From Armatimonadota bacterium (GTDB lineage Bacteria; Sysuimicrobiota; Sysuimicrobiia; Sysuimicrobiales; Kaftiobacteriaceae), in the NCBI GenBank assembly GCA_020028535.1, contig JAIBHM010000075.1, forward strand, positions 1-8,472: a stretch of DNA of 8,472 nucleotides. Reading direction: 5' to 3'. The notes below the pieces were generated by a model, which ran no database searches, had not been told where the DNA came from, and saw only the letters and a list, made by a program, of their open reading frames with translations. The first letter of the stretch is position 1, and every line of letters begins with the position of its first letter. Positions 6,241 through 8,472 of the stretch are shown here, one piece after another. The position numbers and the translations under genes were made by a program.

Positions 6241-6879
6241 ATGGCTCTAGCCCGTCGAGAAACCCCGTCCTACACCGAAATGCTCGATGAAGAACTCGTC
6301 GCCAGCGCGAAGGGCGGCGATGATCACGCCAGCGAATACCTCATCAACAAGTACCGCAACTTCGTCCGCGTCAAAGCCAAAGCGTATTTCCTGATCGGCG
6401 CCGATCGCGAGGACATCATCCAGGAAGGGATGATCGGCCTCTACAAAGCGATCCGGGACTTCCGCGCCGACAAGCTCTCCTCGTTCCGCGCGTTTGCGGA
6501 ACTGTGCATCACCCGGCAGATCATCACGGCCATCAAGACTGCCACCCGGCAGAAGCACATCCCGCTGAATTCCTACATCTCGCTGAATAAGCCCATCTAC
6601 GACGAAGACTCCGACCGCACGCTGCTGGATGTGATCAGCAGCATCAAGGTGTCTGATCCGGAGGAGCTCGTCATCAATCAGGAAGCCTCCGCCACGATGC
6701 GGGAGCGTATCCGCAAGAACCTCAGCGAGCTGGAGTGCCGGGTGCTGACCGCGTACCTGGAGGGGAAGTCCTACCAGGAAATGGCGAACGAGCTCAACCG
6801 CCACGTGAAATCGATCGACAACGCCCTGCAGCGTGTGAAGCGTAAGCTGGAGCGCAACCTCGAAGGCGAAGAAGACTAG
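6241..6879 (+). CDS. sigH: RNA polymerase sigma factor SigH (sigma-30 / sporulation sigma-H type)
   Basis: A 212-residue alternative sigma factor. Region 2 spans about residues 30-105: YLINKYRNFVRVKAKAYFL, then DREDIIQEGMIGLYKAIRDF for core binding, then FRAFAELCITRQIITAIKTA for -10 recognition. The segment RQKHIPLNSYISLNKPI is very characteristic of SigH rather than of general group 3 factors. Region 4, with the -35-reading helix-turn-helix (SYQEMANELNRHVKSIDNALQRVKRKLERN), ends the protein. In Bacillus SigH drives early stationary-phase and sporulation-initiation genes; orthologues also occur in non-spore-formers, so presence does not prove sporulation. Here sigH keeps the canonical site downstream of rlmB (yacP is absent), but is not followed at once by rpmG-secE-nusG. 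It ends in an acidic tail, EGEED, directly before the zinc-ribbon frame. Confidence 0.95.
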   Translation: MALARRETPSYTEMLDEELVASAKGGDDHASEYLINKYRNFVRVKAKAYFLIGADREDIIQEGMIGLYKAIRDFRADKLSSFRAFAELCITRQIITAIKTATRQKHIPLNSYISLNKPIYDEDSDRTLLDVISSIKVSDPEELVINQEASATMRERIRKNLSELECRVLTAYLEGKSYQEMANELNRHVKSIDNALQRVKRKLERNLEGEED

Positions 6880-6882
6880 CCC

Positions 6883-7023
6883 CTGCTGCGTGTTCTTTGC
6901 CCCAACTGTAAGCTCGTTTTTCTGCAACTCACGCCGGCCGGCGAGGGGGGACTTGTCTGTCCCCGCTGTGCCGCTGTGTTCCAGCCGAAAGAAGAAGAGC
7001 TCGTCGATCCTGAGGATGACTGA
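6883..7023 (+). CDS. Tiny zinc-ribbon protein (45-46 residues) with no standard start codon
   Basis: After the sigH TAG (6877-6879) the same frame stays open to TGA 7021-7023. It encodes a compact zinc ribbon: LCPNCKLVFLQ, a Gly-rich turn, LVCPRCAAVFQ, then an acidic tail (EEELVDPEDD). Counting from CTG 6886, the cysteines are C5, C8, C25 and C28, two CPxC knuckles as in MJ0042/Trm112-like ribbons. The stop overlaps the next gene's start as ATGACTGA, the usual sign of a real coupled gene. No ATG, GTG or TTG is in frame after the TAG. The options are CTG 6883 or 6886 (rare start, no good Shine-Dalgarno), leaky read-through of the sigH TAG, or a sequence error. The ribbon is clear from the sequence; how it is translated and what it does are unknown. 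It is too small and lacks the pattern for ribosomal protein L33. Confidence 0.7.
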   Translation: MLRVLCPNCKLVFLQLTPAGEGGLVCPRCAAVFQPKEEELVDPEDD

Positions 7024-7717
7024 TCCGGTCCCCTCCGGACGGGAAATTCTGGAACGGCTCAGCACCGCCACCGGCGACTGGCAGCTGCAACGGCGTGACG
7101 CCCACTACGAGATCATCTGTAACGGCGTCTTCCTCATGGCGTCCTACAACCGTGAGTCGAGCCGGCAGCTCGCGTTACTTGCTCTCGGCCGGGTGCGGGG
7201 TGACCGTCTGCGGGTACTGGTCGGCGGCCTGGGGATCGGGTACACTGCCGGCGCGGTACTGGAAGATCCGCGCGTGATCCAGTTAGATCTCGTTGAAGTT
7301 GAACCGGTGGTTGTGCGCTGGCACCGCGAATACTTCGCTCCGCTTGTTGGCCGGCCGCTGGATGACCCCCGCACGAAGCTGATCCTCGCCGATCTCTCAG
7401 CAGTGCCTCTATCACCGGGGACGTTCGATGTCCTGCTGCTCGACATCGACAACTATCCTGAGCGCATTGTCCTGGAGCAGAACAGCGCGCTCTATGACGC
7501 GTCCGGAGTTTCCGGGTTGTTCCGGTCGCTGCGCCCTGGAGGCGCGATGGCGTTCTGGGCTGCCGATCGGGCCCCCATGCTCGCGGCCCGCCTCCGGCGG
7601 GCTGCGGACGCAGTTGAGGAGATTGAAGTTCCCGACATGGTCAGTCCGACTCGCGAGGGGCACGCCTGGATCTATGTTGGCGGCCGAAGGGAGGATGGGA
7701 ATGACGTCAAGAGATGA
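7016..7717 (+). CDS. Spermidine-synthase-fold, methyltransferase-like protein
   Basis: A 233-residue Rossmann-fold protein. A short N-terminal beta segment (WQLQRRDAHYEIICNGVFLMAS) precedes an AdoMet/dcAdoMet-type glycine loop, RVLVGGLGIGYTAG (residues 66-79). Next come the acidic strand end VEVEP, a LDIDN motif (D143, D145, N146) in the region that carries catalytic or binding acids in spermidine synthases, and a late LRPGGAMAFW strand typical of methyltransferases. It lacks the full N-terminal beta domain and tetramer contacts of true spermidine synthases (about 280-300 residues), so polyamine synthesis should not be assumed. The substrate is unknown. ATG 7016 is chosen over upstream options because it overlaps the zinc-ribbon stop and lies just before the conserved part; the frame is open further upstream to 6890, but that stretch overlaps the ribbon and shows no family features. 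Confidence 0.8.
   Translation: MTDPVPSGREILERLSTATGDWQLQRRDAHYEIICNGVFLMASYNRESSRQLALLALGRVRGDRLRVLVGGLGIGYTAGAVLEDPRVIQLDLVEVEPVVVRWHREYFAPLVGRPLDDPRTKLILADLSAVPLSPGTFDVLLLDIDNYPERIVLEQNSALYDASGVSGLFRSLRPGGAMAFWAADRAPMLAARLRRAADAVEEIEVPDMVSPTREGHAWIYVGGRREDGNDVKR
7689..7694 (+). promoter_or_regulatory. Ribosome binding site of the DinB-family gene
   Basis: GGGAGG lies inside the 3' end of the methyltransferase-like gene, 6 nt before ATG 7701. An in-frame ATG at 7695 abuts the site directly, so 7701 is the better start. Confidence 0.75.
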
Positions 7718-8210
7718 ATCGGCGCTTACGTTGAAGGCGCTCGTGACCGATCAGGTGCGGAACACACTTCTACAGGAAGACTGGCAGTGGCAACCCGCGC
7801 TCTCAGAAGCACTGGAAGGCCTCACCGCCGCGCAGGCGGCGTACAAGCCTGCTCCAGAACGCCACTCCATCTGGCAGATCGTTCGCCATCTCATTCTATG
7901 GAAGCGGGCCGTTCTTCAGGCATGGGACGGAGACCCGCCGGACGAGACTCAGTTGGGAGAAGCCGACTGGTCGAAGGTCACCGGGGATGAGGCCGTCTGG
8001 CAGCGTGATGTCCAGGCGCTGATGTCCGTGTCCAGGGAATTCCTCGATCGCGTCCAGAGCCTTGACGACGCCGGCCTGTCCCGCCGGGTGTTCTGGTACA
8101 GGCACCCCGACGCCGTTCAGCCGCTGGCGATCCGGCTCGTGAGAACAGTGACTCACGACATCTACCACGCGGGGCAGATCAGGTACCTGAGGGCACTCCA
8201 GGGAATCTAG
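7701..8210 (+). CDS. DinB-family four-helix-bundle metal-binding protein
   Basis: A 169-residue helical protein of the DinB/YfiT superfamily, small bundles that bind one divalent metal through three histidines. Candidate ligands are H63 in IVRHLILWK and H152/H156 in THDIYHAGQIRYL, the superfamily's characteristic late HxxxH. The opening (LLQEDWQWQPALSEALEGLTAAQA) matches the usual first helix and the 'alignment of expected damage' loop of these proteins. Members include thiol transferases (bacillithiol- or mycothiol-dependent) and many of unknown function; the sequence does not choose between them. The gene overlaps the methyltransferase-like gene by 17 bp and has a clear ribosome binding site, so it is the last gene of the sigH-led run. 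It converges with moaA, leaving only 3 bp between stops. Confidence 0.87.
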   Translation: MTSRDESALTLKALVTDQVRNTLLQEDWQWQPALSEALEGLTAAQAAYKPAPERHSIWQIVRHLILWKRAVLQAWDGDPPDETQLGEADWSKVTGDEAVWQRDVQALMSVSREFLDRVQSLDDAGLSRRVFWYRHPDAVQPLAIRLVRTVTHDIYHAGQIRYLRALQGI

Positions 8211-8213
8211 AGG

Positions 8214-8472
8214 TCAGCCGCCGATTTGAATCATCGCCCGCGCCTGCGGGTACATCTGCTCGGCGAGGGCGTGGCCGAAGGGCCGGCGGAAAGCACCGGC
8301 GCGGAAGACTTCCTTGATCTCCTCGTAGGACGCTCCCTTGCGGAGCGGGGTCAGCAGGTCGACTTCATCATCCCGCAGCAGGCACAGCCGCAGCCGCCCG
8401 TCCGCGGTCAGGCGCAGACGGCCGCACTTTGCGCAAAACGGGTTGCTGACCGTGCTGATGAAGCCCAACCGG
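8214..8472 (-). CDS. moaA: GTP 3',8-cyclase MoaA, C-terminal part; 5' end outside window
   Basis: Bases 8214-8472 encode the last 86 or so residues of MoaA, the radical-SAM enzyme that with MoaC converts GTP to cyclic pyranopterin monophosphate for molybdenum cofactor. The C-terminal [4Fe-4S] cluster motif is intact as CxxC-x13-C (FCAKC...CLLRD), within GFISTVSNPFCAKCGRLRL. The usual Asn after the second cysteine is Gly here, and the Pro before the third cysteine is Leu. The protein ends in the conserved double glycine (MIQIGG) that contributes to MoaA catalysis. The frame runs off the right edge (the TTG at 8468 is internal, not a start), so the catalytic N-terminal CxxxCxxC site is not visible. 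It is functionally unrelated to the convergent neighbours. Confidence 0.94.
   Translation of the reverse strand, partial: RLGFISTVSNPFCAKCGRLRLTADGRLRLCLLRDDEVDLLTPLRKGASYEEIKEVFRAGAFRRPFGHALAEQMYPQARAMIQIGG

Noticed and set aside
6890..7015. Upstream extension of the methyltransferase-like gene from GTG 6890
   Set aside because: The added residues are Ser/Arg-rich and featureless, while the other frame of the same bases encodes a well-formed zinc ribbon ending at the ATG 7016 overlap.
6880..7023. Ribosomal protein L33 (rpmG), which follows sigH in Bacillus
   Set aside because: It has two CxxC pairs, but lacks the basic, Lys/Thr-rich L33 sequence and ends in an acidic tail.
6247..7071. A 274-codon minus-strand frame across sigH
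   Set aside because: It is antisense to a clear SigH gene and its translation has no family features.
8237..8251. Short hairpin CCCGC/GCGGG between the convergent DinB and moaA ends
   Set aside because: The stem is only 5 bp and no T run follows on either strand, so it is not a supportable terminator.

Overview
The window is a dense, GC-rich bacterial chromosomal segment carrying a housekeeping cluster. Its order, radA - (small opposite-strand gene) - PIN/TRAM gene (yacL-type) - ispD/ispF fusion - small orphan - cysS - rlmB - sigH, is the backbone of the Bacillus/Clostridium radA-disA-yacL-ispD-ispF-gltX-cysE-cysS-mrnC-rlmB-yacP-sigH region, with disA, gltX, cysE, mrnC and yacP absent. A SigH-type sporulation/stationary-phase sigma factor, strong sigma-70/sigma-A promoters (TTGACA/TATAAT type) and high GC suggest a GC-rich member of the Bacillota or a related deep lineage of the Terrabacteria. 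The species cannot be named from this sequence, and the lineage is inference.

Layout. Bases 1-789 hold the 3' part of radA (DNA branch-migration/repair ATPase). It converges on a 131-codon minus-strand gene (786-1181); the two stop codons share a TTAA, and a likely terminator for the minus-strand gene lies inside radA. A 127-bp divergent intergenic region (1182-1308) carries back-to-back promoters. From there a plus-strand operon runs to 6185: membrane-anchored PIN-TRAM protein, bifunctional IspDF (two MEP isoprenoid steps), a small unknown protein, cysteinyl-tRNA synthetase and an RlmB/TrmH-family 23S rRNA 2'-O-methyltransferase. Genes overlap or lie within about 12 bp of each other.

A second strong promoter overlaps the rlmB stop and drives sigH (6241-6879). 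Just after the sigH stop, in the same frame, is a tiny zinc-ribbon reading frame (6883-7023) with four well-placed cysteines but no ATG/GTG/TTG start. It overlaps by ATGACTGA a spermidine-synthase-fold methyltransferase-like gene (7016-7717), which overlaps a DinB-family metal-binding protein gene (7701-8210). The right edge holds the 3' end of a convergent minus-strand moaA (molybdenum cofactor synthesis).

Most of the window is ordinary conserved housekeeping. The points worth a second look are the zinc-ribbon mini-gene behind sigH, the orphan gene between ispDF and cysS, the overlapping divergent promoters, and the terminator embedded in radA. I found no mobile elements, CRISPR arrays, tRNAs or rRNAs.
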